A DNA stretch of 64,000 nucleotides, taken from assembly GCA_949316235.1 (NCBI GenBank), contig OX438741.1, forward strand, positions 20,027,124-20,091,123, written 5' to 3'. Below, piece by piece: positions 1 to 10,605 of the stretch (position 1 is the first letter of the stretch; every line of letters starts with the position of its first letter). The stretch comes from Oegoconia quadripuncta. Taxonomy: Eukaryota > Arthropoda > Insecta > Lepidoptera > Autostichidae. The translations under genes were made by a program, and so were the position numbers. The notes beneath the pieces were generated by a model. It did not search any database and was not told the DNA's origin. It saw nothing but the letters and a program-made list of their open reading frames with translations.

Positions 1-721
1 AATTTCTCCGTAGCTAATTTGTGGGTAACAAATATACAGAGTGAAACTAAATGAAACCGTTAATAAACCTAACACGTTTATGGTTTATTAAAATAGCTTA
101 AAATAGTCCATTTCCTTCACAATTTTCTGAAGATTACCCTATTTTATTTTTATAATTCACTTTAGTGGAGAACATGTATGTAGGTAAGTATACTTTATTT
201 GCAATAGGTACTTAAGTAATTATGGGTAAAAGATTTTTTTTTAATATTTCACAATTTTACAGTCGTTATAAGTAAGCATCACCATACCATTCAGCTTTAT
301 AACACTAACAACTACAAGTGAAATAGCTGTGACACAGAACACATTGTGTGACACACAACACACATACAGACATGGCGAAATTATAATAAATAGCGAAAAG
401 TTGACCGCGGTCCACCGGTCGACAGCAAATGCAATTTACTTAGCCCGCGAGAGTCAAAATCAATGAAATAAAAAGAACGCTGCGTAATCCGCAGACGCCT
501 CGGTCACAGTGTAATATATTTTGTTAAATCGTGTGGCCGAAATCACGTAAAAAGAATATTACCCACCCATCTCTTCTCGTGAGTAAATATTTATTGGCTT
601 GCATGTTTTTACGGCGATTGACTCGCCTCCTGCCACGTGTGCGATTCTGTATTTAAAAGGTGAATCGTGGTTTCACGCATTAACTTTTAATGTTAGCATC
701 ATTCATTACATCAAATTAAGT
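1..721. other. AT-rich stretch, nothing assigned
   Basis: No convincing gene, SINE or LINE is visible. The short ORF at 599-847 runs into the adjacent repeat and has no recognisable motif. Confidence 0.5.
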
Positions 722-913
722 CCGCGTGGAAGATCTCATCAAAATCGGTTCAGCAAAAAATTTGCCTATATGTTAATCCAGATTCTAATCTGTCTACAAA
801 CCAAATTTCATCCAAATCCGTCCAGCCGTTTAGCTGTGAAGAGGTAACAAACATACATACATATGACGTATACACACACACAAACTTACGCATTTCTAAT
901 ATTAGTTGGGATA
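722..913 (+). repeat. Retroelement-type 3' tail ('CAAATTTCATCCAAATCC' class)
   Basis: It holds the sequence order typical of a very common lepidopteran dispersed repeat: CAAATTTCATCCAAATCCGT, then AACAAACATACATACA, then CGCATTTCTAATATTAG. Related copies lie at 12198-12422, 21243-21444, 43103-43308 and 54838-55002. I infer the 3' end of an RTE-like non-LTR element or a derivative; the class is not certain. Confidence 0.55.
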
Positions 914-1119
914 GTATGTCTTCAGAGGGTTTATCGCACATGGTATTCCATACAAACTGTCAATTCCAAGTTTTTCGGTACGAATAGACCGATTCTAATG
1001 AAACTTTATAAGCATAAAGCATTTACATTTATTAATGAATACATTTTTTATGAAAATCCTTTATTTTTCCATTTCAATCCCTACCTTGCAGTCGACCGCA
1101 TAAAATTTGTTTTTGAACA

Positions 1120-2005
1120 TATACAGGGCGTCCCAAAGTTATGGGACATGAAGGGGAAGTACCTTAAATATTGTAGATAGTGAATTTTGCTCAAAGAAGA
1201 CTTTATGTTATTTTTAAAAGTTAGTAATTCTGCATTCATAGATTTTCTAAAAATTACTTGCTTCGGCTGGGAATCGAACCGACTTAAATGTGAAAAAAAA
1301 AACACCCTACTTTTATGATGCCAATCGAAAGAATAGCTAAAAAATAATAACTCTGCCTAAGTAACATAGTATTTTAAAAGAAAGGAACAACATAAAATGA
1401 TTGAGTCAAATTTCAAGAAAGTTATTTATTGCTAAAGTGATTTCTTCTTTTGGGGATACGTGAAAGATATGCTATACAAAAAGCGATACGAGAACGTAGG
1501 CGAGTTGCAAACAGAATTGTGCCATATCACATCGAGTGTTCACCATAAAATGATTAGAAAATCAACAGGCAGCGGGCTCATTAAAAGATTGGCGATTTGC
1601 GTAAGACAAGAGGGATCACATTTTGAGCATTTAATTAATTAATTTACAAAAAAATACCTACTTAATTGACATACGGCATTGAATACGGCAGTTTCATGTA
1701 TGTTTTTTATTTGATTAAAATGATTAATTTCACGTTGTTCCTTTCTTTTAAAATACTATGTTACTTAGGCAGAGTTATTATTTTTTAGCTATTCTTTCGA
1801 TTGGCATCATAAAAGTAGGGTGTTTTTTTTTTCACATTTGAGTCGGTTCGATTCCCAGCCGAAGCAAATAATTTTTAGAAAATCTATGAATGCAGAATTA
1901 CTAACTTTTAAAAATAACATAAAGTCTTCTTTGAGCAAAATTCACTATCTACGATATTTAAGGTACTTCCCCTTCATGTCCCATAACTTTGGGACGCCCT
2001 GTATA
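1120..2005. mobile_element. Non-autonomous Tc1/mariner-like element with 272-bp TIRs
   Basis: The 886-bp unit begins TATACAGGGCGTCCCAAAG and ends with its reverse complement. The inverted arms (1120-1391 and 1734-2005) are nearly identical over 272 bp, so the insertion is not ancient. The outermost TA dinucleotides fit the TA target duplication of the IS630/Tc1/mariner superfamily. The 340-bp centre keeps only the transposase C-terminus. The intact element at 61334-63774 ends with a related but different motif (CAATGTGTCCCGG) and encodes a homologous C-terminus, so this is a cousin rather than its direct deletion product. Confidence 0.8.
1436..1642 (+). pseudogene. Transposase C-terminal remnant
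   Basis: The open frame reads SDFFFWGYVKDMLY and ends in GSHFEHLIN followed by a stop. This aligns with residues 292-360 of the transposase at 62000-63082 (PLDYYFWGYMKQKVY ... GGHFENIIN). The D of SDFFFWG corresponds to the third catalytic aspartate. The N-terminal DNA-binding region and the first two catalytic residues are gone, and an in-frame stop precedes the fragment, so it cannot encode an active enzyme. Confidence 0.75.
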
Positions 2006-2423
2006 TACCTCATCGGTCACAAGTGTGGCCACCCTACACGGGTGCTTAGTTTGACAACGGTACCTTAAAAAGCCACTTCCGCCAACTTCCTTTTCAATAC
2101 GCCGGGTTTACGTCAATAAACAAAATTTGGGTCGTGAAAAATAATGGTTATGCTCATTAATCTCCCAGGAGTAGCAGCCGAAGGTTGCGAAGGTGGAACA
2201 AAGTAATGGAGTTGTGATGTCGGTGCCCTAAGTGCTGAGTTTTGGGGGACTCTAACCCCTTGGCGCGGTATAAAGCATTATAATCCGGGAGTCCAATCAC
2301 AAAATATTTTAATGGCTTCCTTTAAATATTGAGACTCGCTTGTTGACGACCTGTCAAAAGAAAAAAATGGATGGTAAAATCAAAATTTTACTTGTATATT
2401 TCGCTGTAAGTTATTAGTTATTA

Positions 2424-2702
2424 CGACTACCTGCTTGGTGTAGTGGTTAGAAACTCTGACGGCTATACCAAAAGGTCGCGGGTTCGAATCCCGCTAGGGG
2501 CATATGTTTGTATAATGAATACAGACATTGTGTTCCCGAGTTATGGATGTTTTGCATTTATGTATTTATTTATTTACAAAAAAAATGTATTTGTGTATTT
2601 TATCAATCGTCTGGTATCCATAATAAAAGCCTAGTTGCTTAGTATGAAACTAGATGGCGTTGTGTGTATGTGCAAAGATATTTATTTATTTATTTTTATT
2701 TA
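2424..2702 (+). repeat. SINE group A
   Basis: tRNA-derived head with box A (TGGTGTAGTGGTTAG) and box B (GGTTCGAATCC), followed by the CCGAGTTATGGATGTTT body, the GATGGCGTTGTGTG block and an ATTTATTTATTT tail. The same layout is found at 32010, 41784, 48042 and 58025. Confidence 0.85.
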
Positions 2703-3135
2703 GTTATTACAAATAGATAAACTTTATTCGCATTACACAAGCACGACCAAAATAAGAGTGATTAAAAACTAACAATTTAAAGAGACTTGTACAGCTAAAT
2801 CGTGCACGTGGCGCAATAAAGGGTTATAGCTCAGTATTTGCCCATTAACAGGGTAAAATACTGGCATTCTGCTATATCCCGAGACCCGACTGCAAGCTGA
2901 CAAAACTATCCAATAACTGATTGGAAGTTTACGGGCATTCTATCATGTGTTAACAGATGCCTCTCGCCTGTTTTAAGAATCTAGTGGTCGATGTTCATTA
3001 GATACATTAAATTTTTGGAAAGTATTACCACGATACAGGCCTAGCCCAGTGTGGACGTTACAGCAAATGTAAAATTATGTATGGTCCTTTATAGTAAATA
3101 AACATCTTATCTTATCTTATCTTATCTTATCATTA
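2703..3135 (+). repeat. Probable retroelement 3' end with (CTTAT)n tail
   Basis: Non-coding sequence ends in AATAAACATCTTATCTTATC and further CTTAT units (about 3103-3133). A pentanucleotide array straight after an AATAAA-like motif is typical of some LINE 3' ends. No protein remnant was seen. Confidence 0.4.
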
Positions 3136-3157
3136 TTCAATGGAATGAATATATAAT

Positions 3158-3376
3158 AACACCTGATGTTAAGTGAAGTTAGAGGAAGCGTACTGACCCG
3201 GAAACTCCAACACATTTGGGAGACTGGCTATCTTATCTCTGACAACCGGAACACAACAATGCTATTACTTTACCAAACCGTGTACTTAAACATGTACCCC
3301 GCTGGGGATCGAACCCGCGACCTCCGAATCGTAAACCGTAAAACAATGTTGTTTACATTGGGCCACGGAGGCGGTT
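3158..3376 (-). repeat. SINE group C, internally deleted
   Basis: On the minus strand the head (CCGCCTCCGTGGC, GGTTCGATCCCCAGCGGGG) and the tail (TCACTTAACATCAGGTG) are both present. The central CCGCCTGGCTAGCTACCACC block seen in full copies is missing. Confidence 0.75.
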
Positions 3377-3469
3377 AAACGAATTATTACACCGTCGCCT
3401 TTCAATTGTCCACATACCGAATATTCACACTATTAACTACGTATGGAATTCCAATGTGTAGTTTATGTT

Positions 3470-3600
3470 TCGTGTATCTTACAATCTTGTAGTTTTCCTT
3501 CAAGTCTAGGGTGAATAGGCAATTATTGGGACCGCGTTTCCTCATGAGAAACAGTAGTCAAACGTGTCTCCTGTCTGTCATAAAAAAATACTAATATTAG
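3470..3600 (+). pseudogene. Jockey/CR1-like LINE C-terminal scrap
   Basis: Reads FKSRVNRQLLGPRF, matching the end of the LINE ORF better preserved at 30155-30740 (IFKSRVNRHLLRSRA). The upstream part is frameshifted. Confidence 0.5.
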
Positions 3601-4491
3601 AAAGAGCTAACTCCTGGCTCATGACTCATCTAAAACTACTAAAGCCAGAAACACGAAAACCAAGTTGATTGCTTTTATGATGGAAACAAGTAAGCACCGT
3701 TAAGGATGAAAATTTAAGAGGAAAATTTTTTTTAGCCGATATATTAAAAATTTGGCTTAAATTATATTCTACTATACAAATACTGGCTTTGTGGTTCCCC
3801 GGCGGAGTAGAATAGGAACAACTCTAACGTCTCGTGCATGCGTAAAAGGTGACTAAATTAGGACAGGCGTGCTTAACAGCATAAACCAGCGATGGACAGC
3901 AGCGTGCTTGATCCTGAGCTCCCAAAAAAACCGCCTGTCCAGCAGCGTAGTGAATAGAGCAATTACTAATCGCTCCGTGAGACAGGTGTATATACAGCAT
4001 TGGACTTTTATAGATGTTGTATGTTTGTTTGTAATTACATGCTCCTAAGGTAAATTTATGTTCCATGTATATTCTTCAGTTCTGTAAATAAAATAATAAA
4101 TTTAAAAGAAAAAAAAAACTCTTGAAGCTTATTCCAAGGTTAGACATACTCGTAAATAGTTCATAATAAAGTCATTTATGGAACCTTGTGCGAGCAAACA
4201 TCAAATTTATTTATTTTCTGTACTGTACCGCATACAAAGAATTATCTTATTTTAAAATAGTTTAATTGATAATAAAATAATTTCATACCTAATACAAGTC
4301 ACAAAACACACAATCCAGTGTTCCTCAATATAAAATTGACGCCGAAATCCAAACCAACTTGGAATGCGCTCATGAAAATTAAAACTACAACAAAATATTC
4401 ATAATTCGCGTTTGATAGATCAACCAATCTAGAGCATAATTCTACTTGTGAAGGACGAATTGCACTTATGTCTAACCAGCACCGAAGTGAA
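3601..4491. other. No assignable feature
   Basis: AT-rich DNA; the only longer ORF (3824-4066, minus) has no family signature. Confidence 0.4.
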
Positions 4492-5034
4492 AGCTATATA
4501 TGAGGTCTAACAAAATTAACCCGACAAACTTTGGCAATTGCACGTACATGAAAATAAAATAATTTATTCATTAAAAAAACTAGCATTAAAAATTTTGTTT
4601 CCGAATAAAAAAATTAAACGTAAGTGCAAATGAAAATGCATATTAACAGACTTACTTCATTTCGATTGTACCATGTTTTATCAATGAGAAAAAACAGGCA
4701 ACGTTCCATTGATATGGAAGACGGTGGCGGGTGGCGGCGCACAGGGCGCAACCAGTCGCAGCAAGTCGCGGCGCCGGGGCAAGCACCGGCGGCGAGCGGA
4801 CGCCTTTCGGCGCCTTCAAAGATACCGCGGCACGTGTTTGTGTGTTGTGGCAAAGTACTTAGAGCGCGCGGCCATTAATGTCCAACTTACAAAATTTACA
4901 TTTCTAAATTTTATTTTTTGAATAAAATCTGTTAACTTTAATGTTTTAGTTTTAATTTTTTTCGTAATAGAAATTCCTATACATACACTCTGCATCGTTT
5001 GTCGGGTTAATTTTGTTAGACCCTATATAGACTG
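4492..5034. mobile_element. TIR-bounded unit with GC-rich interior
   Basis: The ends are inverted copies of TCTAACAAAATTAACCCGAC (near 4504-4526 and 5000-5022) flanked by CTATATA-like sequence, about 40 bp of similarity in all. Between them lies AT-rich DNA except for a sharply GC-rich segment at about 4716-4870. Both strands are open across the GC-rich part (4614-4853 minus, 4624-4878 plus) but neither translation is recognisable. I infer a MITE or short DNA transposon, perhaps with captured host sequence. Confidence 0.6.
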
Positions 5035-5542
5035 AAACAGTTCGTATCGTTCATATTTCCTTCTAATTTTGAAAATTACACTGTACTTACACAGTATCAT
5101 GATAACATAGCATACCGCAAGTTTATCTGTAAAGCTCCCTGACTAACCTACTAAAAACTTGCGAACTACACTAGCACGTCAGGTAAAAAGGTGAACGAGT
5201 GAAAAGTTCCCAAGTGGCAAGCTGTGAGGCTTTCACAAGGCGTCCCGTAAACACTTGACCATATTTTCACGAAATATTGGCTGGATTTTCTCATCTGTGA
5301 GACCGGTTTTTGGAAAAATAGTTGTCTATTTTAAACCTTAGACGGAGAATCTGTATTTATCAGTTTAAGATACACTCGTGGCGCAGTCGCATTCGCTATT
5401 CATTTTCAATAAGTTTTATGCGAAAGTTATAAAAATAACAATTTGAAAACAGCTGACACGGACACTCCTGGGTAACCACAATAGTGGTAGTCATGTAAGT
5501 GTTGTCGAGCTTCAGAGGGTTTTAAGGGGAAAGTTTAACACA
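5035..5542. other. No assignable feature
   Basis: Flanking DNA between two TIR elements; no ORF or repeat recognised. Confidence 0.35.
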
Positions 5543-5683
5543 GTAGTCCGGGTCCTATTGCGATGAACCCTGCAGATTGTGACCAAAGCATGAAACTTGG
5601 CACGGTTGTAGCCCAGGTCAAATTGAGCAGATTAAGCCCTGGCCCCACCAGATCCGGCCACGGGTGGGGGAGGGGGGGGTGGT

Positions 5684-6425
5684 TGAAGACCGCTCACGAC
5701 GCTCCGCAAACAAAAAATTCTGACGCCTCGAGACTACATACGAGACCGTGTTTGGTGTCATTTTCGTATAAATTGGGGATGAGGAATTCATATTTGAAGT
5801 TTTCGTTATTACGAAATTTATTAATAAAAAAAAATTTTATAGGGAGAGGTATTCCTCTCCCTATAAAAAAAATTTTTTTTGAAGGAAACGTGAAAGTTAG
5901 AAGTATTATATTTCTGATTGAATAAGCGTAACTATAAAATTGGTAAGTTATCATACAAACAAAAAATACTGATTTATAATATAACTACTCTAGTTTGTAA
6001 AAATATATAATTTATATATATTTATTATATAAATGAGACCAGAAAAAAATCCAAAGCGTCGCGCGGCGTAGAGGTCGAACGAGAGTTGTTGAAGTCCGCT
6101 CGGCCAACCAAAAATTCTAACGCCTCCTGATTTTGTGCCAGACCGTGTTTAATTTCTTTTTCTTAAATATTAAGGGTGAGGCATTACTATTTGAAGTTTG
6201 CCTTTTAATACAGTAAATTGACATTTTAATAGGAAAAGGTGTAAGTTAGATGAATTATTTTTTATTTGAATAAGTGTAACTTTAAAATTGGTTAGTATTG
6301 GTAATCATAAATAAAATAATTTATAGTATTACTTTTCTTGTTTAAAATAAAAATATAATTTAAATATAATTATTACATAAATGATTCCAGAGAAAAGTAC
6401 GAAACGCTACGCGGCGGGGAAATCA
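5684..6425 (+). repeat. Two diverged tandem blocks of about 0.35-0.39 kb
   Basis: Block 1 (5684-6075) and block 2 (6087-6425) share ordered landmarks: AAAAATTCTGACGCCTC / AAAAATTCTAACGCCTC; GAGACCGTGTTT / CAGACCGTGTTT; GAATAAGCGTAACTATAAAA / GAATAAGTGTAACTTTAAAA; and ATTATATAAATGAGACCAGA / ATTACATAAATGATTCCAGA. This is an old direct duplication inside the element. Confidence 0.7.
5826..5880. other. Long perfect-core hairpin
   Basis: Arms TTTTATAGGGAGAGG and CCTCTCCCTATAAAA flank a 4-base loop, extended by A- and T-runs. The equivalent site in the second tandem block (near 6225) has a single TTTTAATAGGAAAAGG half-site, so the hairpin appears to come from a local inverted duplication. Confidence 0.85.
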
Positions 6426-6589
6426 AAAGGCGCGACACACTAAATGGTTTAAAATTGTATCCTGTTCTGGTTAATTTTAAATTGATTTTAAAATATTTTT
6501 ACATATTATAAATAATCATAATATTAATTATCATTGTTTAGATTATAATATTACAGTAGGAATACTTAAAACATTATACAACAGCAGTA

Positions 6590-7515
6590 CTAAATAACAG
6601 AAACACACATATTCATACATGTATCTTTATTCCCTATGTCTGCCACTGCACAAACACAGTTCAGCCCTTGTTTTTTACAACTGCATCTATTACTGCACTC
6701 CTGTTTGCATTTGCAGCGTACAAGCTCTAAACAAGCACGCGCAGCAACAGTGTGGCACCCAGATACTGTCAACAGTCTTCCAGCCCCAGTCTTCAGGACT
6801 TGGTAAATTTTGATGAACTACCGTTTGCCCCCACACAAACACTCCTTGATATACAGCCCTTTTCAAATGCTGGTGGAGAGCATCTGCAGTTGGTGGAATG
6901 TGCTCCAACTGTCGGTCCTTTTTCGTGAATAAATGTTTTCTGCATTCGTTGACTTTTTCAAATTTACTGGATCTAAAGTTACAGATGTGAGCGCTTTTAA
7001 TTATATTCTATTGAGTAAGTTCTGAAATAAAACAGATCAAAAAGGGATTTACCTATCGTAAAGAGCTACCACGTACTTTTGTATAATAGAAATACATTGA
7101 TCATCTATTTGTCTTGACGACGTCAGCACTTGGAAAGCACTTGTCACCTCCGGGTAGGCTTTCCAAGCTTCGAAAGCAGTTTTTTTACCTCTGCCATGGA
7201 ATGCCGATACTGTGTCGCATCCAGTAAATGCGTGAAATAGCGGCAGTACATTCGCCTTGGCTGGTCCTAAAAAATTTTAAGTAAGATTAAGATGTAAGTA
7301 TTAATGTTATCAATTAAAATACAGTTAGTGTATTATAAACAAACTTTAACCTAATGCGGATGCGATTGCATGACATGAGATAAATTGATGTTTATTTCCA
7401 GTTCCAAGGTGGACGTAAAGCTTCTCCAGCTGAGGATATTTGAACACACAAGATACTGCTAAAACTAAAACGTCAGTGTCGACAGATCTTATTAATATAT
7501 AGGTGTGTCCCTGTG
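6590..7515 (-). pseudogene. Transposon-borne gene: VDTDV domain plus CXC-like Cys-rich C-terminus
   Basis: Three exons on the minus strand. Exon a (7515-7351) encodes YILIRSVDTDVLVLAV ... CHAIASALG. Its donor (TTAG|GTTAAA) joins exon b (7266-7053) in phase to continue GPAKANVLPLFHAFTGCDTV ... KYVVALYDR. Exon b's GTAAAT donor joins exon c (6972-6590): KFEKVNECRKHLF ... NLPSPEDWGWKTVDSIWVP, then a Cys-rich segment (RCKCKQECSNRCSCKKQGLNC). The WVP part and the Cys part are in different frames, so a one-base frameshift near 6730-6760 breaks the gene. The 'DTDVLVLA' string resembles the acidic core of PIN/NYN-type nucleases, and the Cys pattern resembles tesmin/TSO1 CXC domains; both are inferences. 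The family is widespread and multicopy from memory, but I know no function. The 5' part is missing: exon a runs straight into the TIR. Confidence 0.7.
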
Positions 7516-7719
7516 CCCCCCTCCCCCACCCGTGGCCGGATCTGGTGGGGCCAGGGCGTAATCTGCTCAATTTGACCTGGGCTACAACCGTACCAAGTTT
7601 CATGCTTTGGTCACAATCTGCAGGATCTCCATACAATAGCTTGCAATAGGACCCGGACTACAGTATTTTTTCAGTTATTTTTGGCCATGTCAGTGACCTA
7701 AGAGAGGCTTGAATACACT

Positions 7720-7830
7720 ATCGGGTAGGCAGGAGCAAACAAAACTCCACCAATCTTTACTGGGCCTGTACTGTACTGTGGATTATGGTCCATTTTCATC
7801 ATCGTCATTTCATCATCATTCATCATCATC
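7720..7830. repeat. (ATC)n-rich simple repeat with possible LINE tail
   Basis: TCATCATCG/TCATCATCAT runs (about 7795-7830) follow a segment resembling the reverse complement of a LINE 3' end. Confidence 0.4.
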
Positions 7831-7901
7831 ATGGGATCGAACCCGCGACCTCCGAATCGTAAACCCAATGTTGTTAACATTGAACCACGGAGGCTAACCG
7901 C
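7831..7901 (-). repeat. SINE group C head fragment
   Basis: On the minus strand it carries CCTCCGTGG, the AACAACATTGGGTTTACG block and box B GGTTCGATCCC. Only the tRNA-like head is present. Confidence 0.7.
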
Positions 7902-9236
7902 CTAATCCACCTAATCACGTAATAAAGTACTTTCAAATCACAAAACAATATATACGTAAATTATCAAATCAAAATACCATTACACGCATGATTATATAAC
8001 ATTGTTACATATTATCCTGTAATTTCTTATATTTTTATTTCAGAACCGTCAGTAGTTTTTATGCAGTTTAAAATCCTTAATTCCTTTTTCTGTCGTACAG
8101 AATTCGCCTTTCAATTCCGAGCCTTACAGATATAACAAACCTCTCAAAGCAGGTGGTGCTTAATGAGGCTATATCTCATTAAGACTAACATAAATAAAAA
8201 ATGTTTCCACTCAGCCTAATGCTATTAAAAATATCATCAGAGCAGGCTGCGATCATATTATAGAGACACTGGGGAATTCGCGAGACATTCGCGGTGTATC
8301 TCTCTATTCGCGAAATTAAATTCACGACGAGATCTTGGCAGCGTTCTTTGGTACGCACTGTGATATTTATCCGTCGCGTTTTGTTACAAAGCAAGACAGT
8401 CACTTAATCTGCTAGTGTTTTTTTTTTCAGTGGGAGGAGTGTGGAGGCGGGTAATAGTGTTTTTTTTTGACGTTTCGGTAAAGGCACGAATTTCAGCAAA
8501 AGAGCGATATCGCCCGTGTCGTGGGTTTTGGAACTATGTGGCTGTTTGGAGTGTCAAAAGACGCGTCTCGAACACTTTAGAGTGAAATTAATAATTTTTC
8601 TATACTACTTTGTAAGTTTTTGATAAATAAATATTATGTTACCCGAAGGTCGCGACAGATACGAGTTACTTAGCTTCTTCTCCCTAACCACAGCACATTG
8701 TCAAGCAATGCGGTTTAAAAAATGACATGTTGACTTTCAATAAGTGATATTTTTGTATCCTACATTGACTAAAATATTTTTGACTTTTGAGATCTGTGAT
8801 TATTTTTTTTATTTAATGTACAAAAGAACATTAAATTATTTGCATCTGTCGTTGTCTTGTAGGACACGATTTTTAAATTTTTAATAATTGTATTTTACGT
8901 TGTAGGTATGACACAAACGCAGTTCGGTCGTTTACGCGGTGGGTCACATTAGGCTAATTATTTATTTGAGCAAGTCACATAAGCATTATATCGAAAATAT
9001 TATGTTAAATTTAATTGTTTTATTGTTTAGCACGGGTAACACTGCAACATTAGTTTTGACGTGAATTCGATGAACGTTTTACTCCGAGGTACGGGGGTTA
9101 TGGCGGAAAAACGGTGACACGAAAATATGTATGTATATAATATAGCTTGACGAGCCTCCTGCGCCTTACACACTAACGCCACGTCGATGCTGATGGTACC
9201 AACGCGTAGCCAACTTCGTCGCCTACATTTTCATAA
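7902..9236. other. No gene recognised; one short shared motif
   Basis: Mostly AT-rich unassigned DNA. 8424-8450 (CAGTGGGAGGAGTGTGGAGG) repeats, in inverse orientation, the start of the retroelement fragment at 43960. The 8185-8403 ORF has no recognisable motif. Confidence 0.35.
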
Positions 9237-9290
9237 AAAAAAATGTTCAGGAGTGGACGTCCAGTGGCTGATATAATGATGATGATAACA
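9237..9290 (+). repeat. RTE-like LINE 3' tail
   Basis: GTTCAGGAGTGGACGTCCAG followed by TGGCTGATATAATGATGATG. This is the usual 'QQWTS' codon region and (GATGAT)n end of lepidopteran RTE-type LINEs, with little else preserved. Confidence 0.45.
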
Positions 9291-9806
9291 ATTTCAAATA
9301 ATAAAATAAAAATCTTGTAAACAATGAACCATAATGATAAAACGCAACGTATTTCCCATGGAGTGTGTACCAGCAAAATCTAGAGGTGACAAGCGTCAAC
9401 ATTTATCAGTGTCGCGCGACAAACGACAGCAATTAACATTCCCCGCCATTGTTAGCGACGTGATGCCGACGTGTTGCACCTATTGTCGCCGCAGAGTTAT
9501 GCGACAGTCGGGTTTAGATATAACTAAATTTACCTACTTAGTGTAGTCACTACACGACCTTTAGTTGGTAATGTAAAAGCTAATTTAGATAATTGGGGCA
9601 TTTATGAATACCTAAGTTAGGTAACTTTGCCTTAATTTTCAGAAAAGTTTATAAAACACGGGTAGTTTTAATAAGCCAATTAAATAGTTTGTTACCTATC
9701 CGACAAAACTGAAGTTTTACAAGACTGACATTCGACTAGACTGAATTATGATACCTATAGTAAATCATTCTATTTCAACAGCACCAAAGGTTTCCTTACT
9801 TGTGTG

Positions 9807-10090
9807 CGAAAGTCGTTTGTGCGATTTTCATTGTATCGAACACAGCGTGCCGATAATTTCATAGTACGATGTTTTATTGTTTCGATGCTTTATTGGTGCG
9901 ACGTAACGTTAGTGCGAAGAACTCTGTGCGACAGACCGTACGGCGATAATTCATTAGTCCGATAGTTTATGCGTTAGATAGTATTATAGTACGAACTCAT
10001 AGGTTCGATAATTAATTAGTTCAAAAGTATGTTTGCTCGAATTATCTACTACGCTTTATATTATTATTAGTACTCGCACTATTAGTCATG
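9807..10090 (+). repeat. Degenerate 14-16 bp tandem array
   Basis: The sequence divides at CGA into about 15-17 units, many exactly 16 bases: CGATAATTTCATAGTA, CGATGTTTTATTGTTT, CGATGCTTTATTGGTG, CGATAATTCATTAGTC, CGATAATTAATTAGTT. Some units are 14, 15 or 18 bases. The approximate consensus is CGATAATTTATTAGTG. Divergence between units is high, so it is old or under only loose constraint. Confidence 0.75.
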
Positions 10091-10605
10091 CCTATTAATA
10101 AACGCCTAAAAAGTTATTTGGTATAATGAACGCCCTGACATTCATTTCAACAATGATCTAAAATACCTATTAACATAGCAAACTAGGAGTAAACGTTTTA
10201 CGACATGACTCGTACTAAGTTTAACACTAACAATTACCGACTAATACGTTCTCTGTTGACGTTACTAACATCTAAAATTAACGGACCAAGGTCCCATTCA
10301 CCAAATCTAGCAATTTATACGACTATCTGCACGCTTTATCTCTGAAAGGCTTAAATAAATAAGCGCTACGTTCCCAACTGGCCCTAAATCTAGAATTTAG
10401 ACATAATCCTCACCTCAGGATCTCCACTAATCTGTACGGAATGTCTATTATGTGTTGGCAGAATAATGTATAGAGCAATGTAGTACCCGGGGATCAAAAG
10501 GTATTTGACCCTTTAGTATCTTTTGTGTAAAATTTACTGCGCGATTTTATATATAACATGAATAGAAATCTGTCTCACGTGTTGATAATTCTTCATATTT
10601 TCAGT
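10091..10605. other. No assignable feature
   Basis: Unique-looking AT-rich sequence without ORFs of note. Confidence 0.35.

Larger units (their letters stand above)
5543..7661. mobile_element. TIR-bounded element carrying a CXC-domain gene
   Basis: The terminal blocks are inverted copies: 5543-5679 reads GTAGTCCGGGTCCTATTGC ... GGCCACGGGTGGGGGAGG, and 7516-7661 reads its reverse complement. The arms are about 140 bp with a small insertion near the right end. The left half is non-coding and tandemly duplicated (5684-6425). The right half carries a three-exon, minus-strand gene fragment. I found no clear target-site duplication and cannot name the superfamily. The gene family is one I recall as dispersed in arthropod and cnidarian genomes, which suits a mobile element. 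Confidence 0.65.

Noticed and set aside
5563..5954. ORFs on both strands with the mirrored peptide IGRGIPLPIK
   Set aside because: Created by the hairpin palindrome at 5826-5880 and the TIR; not independent genes.
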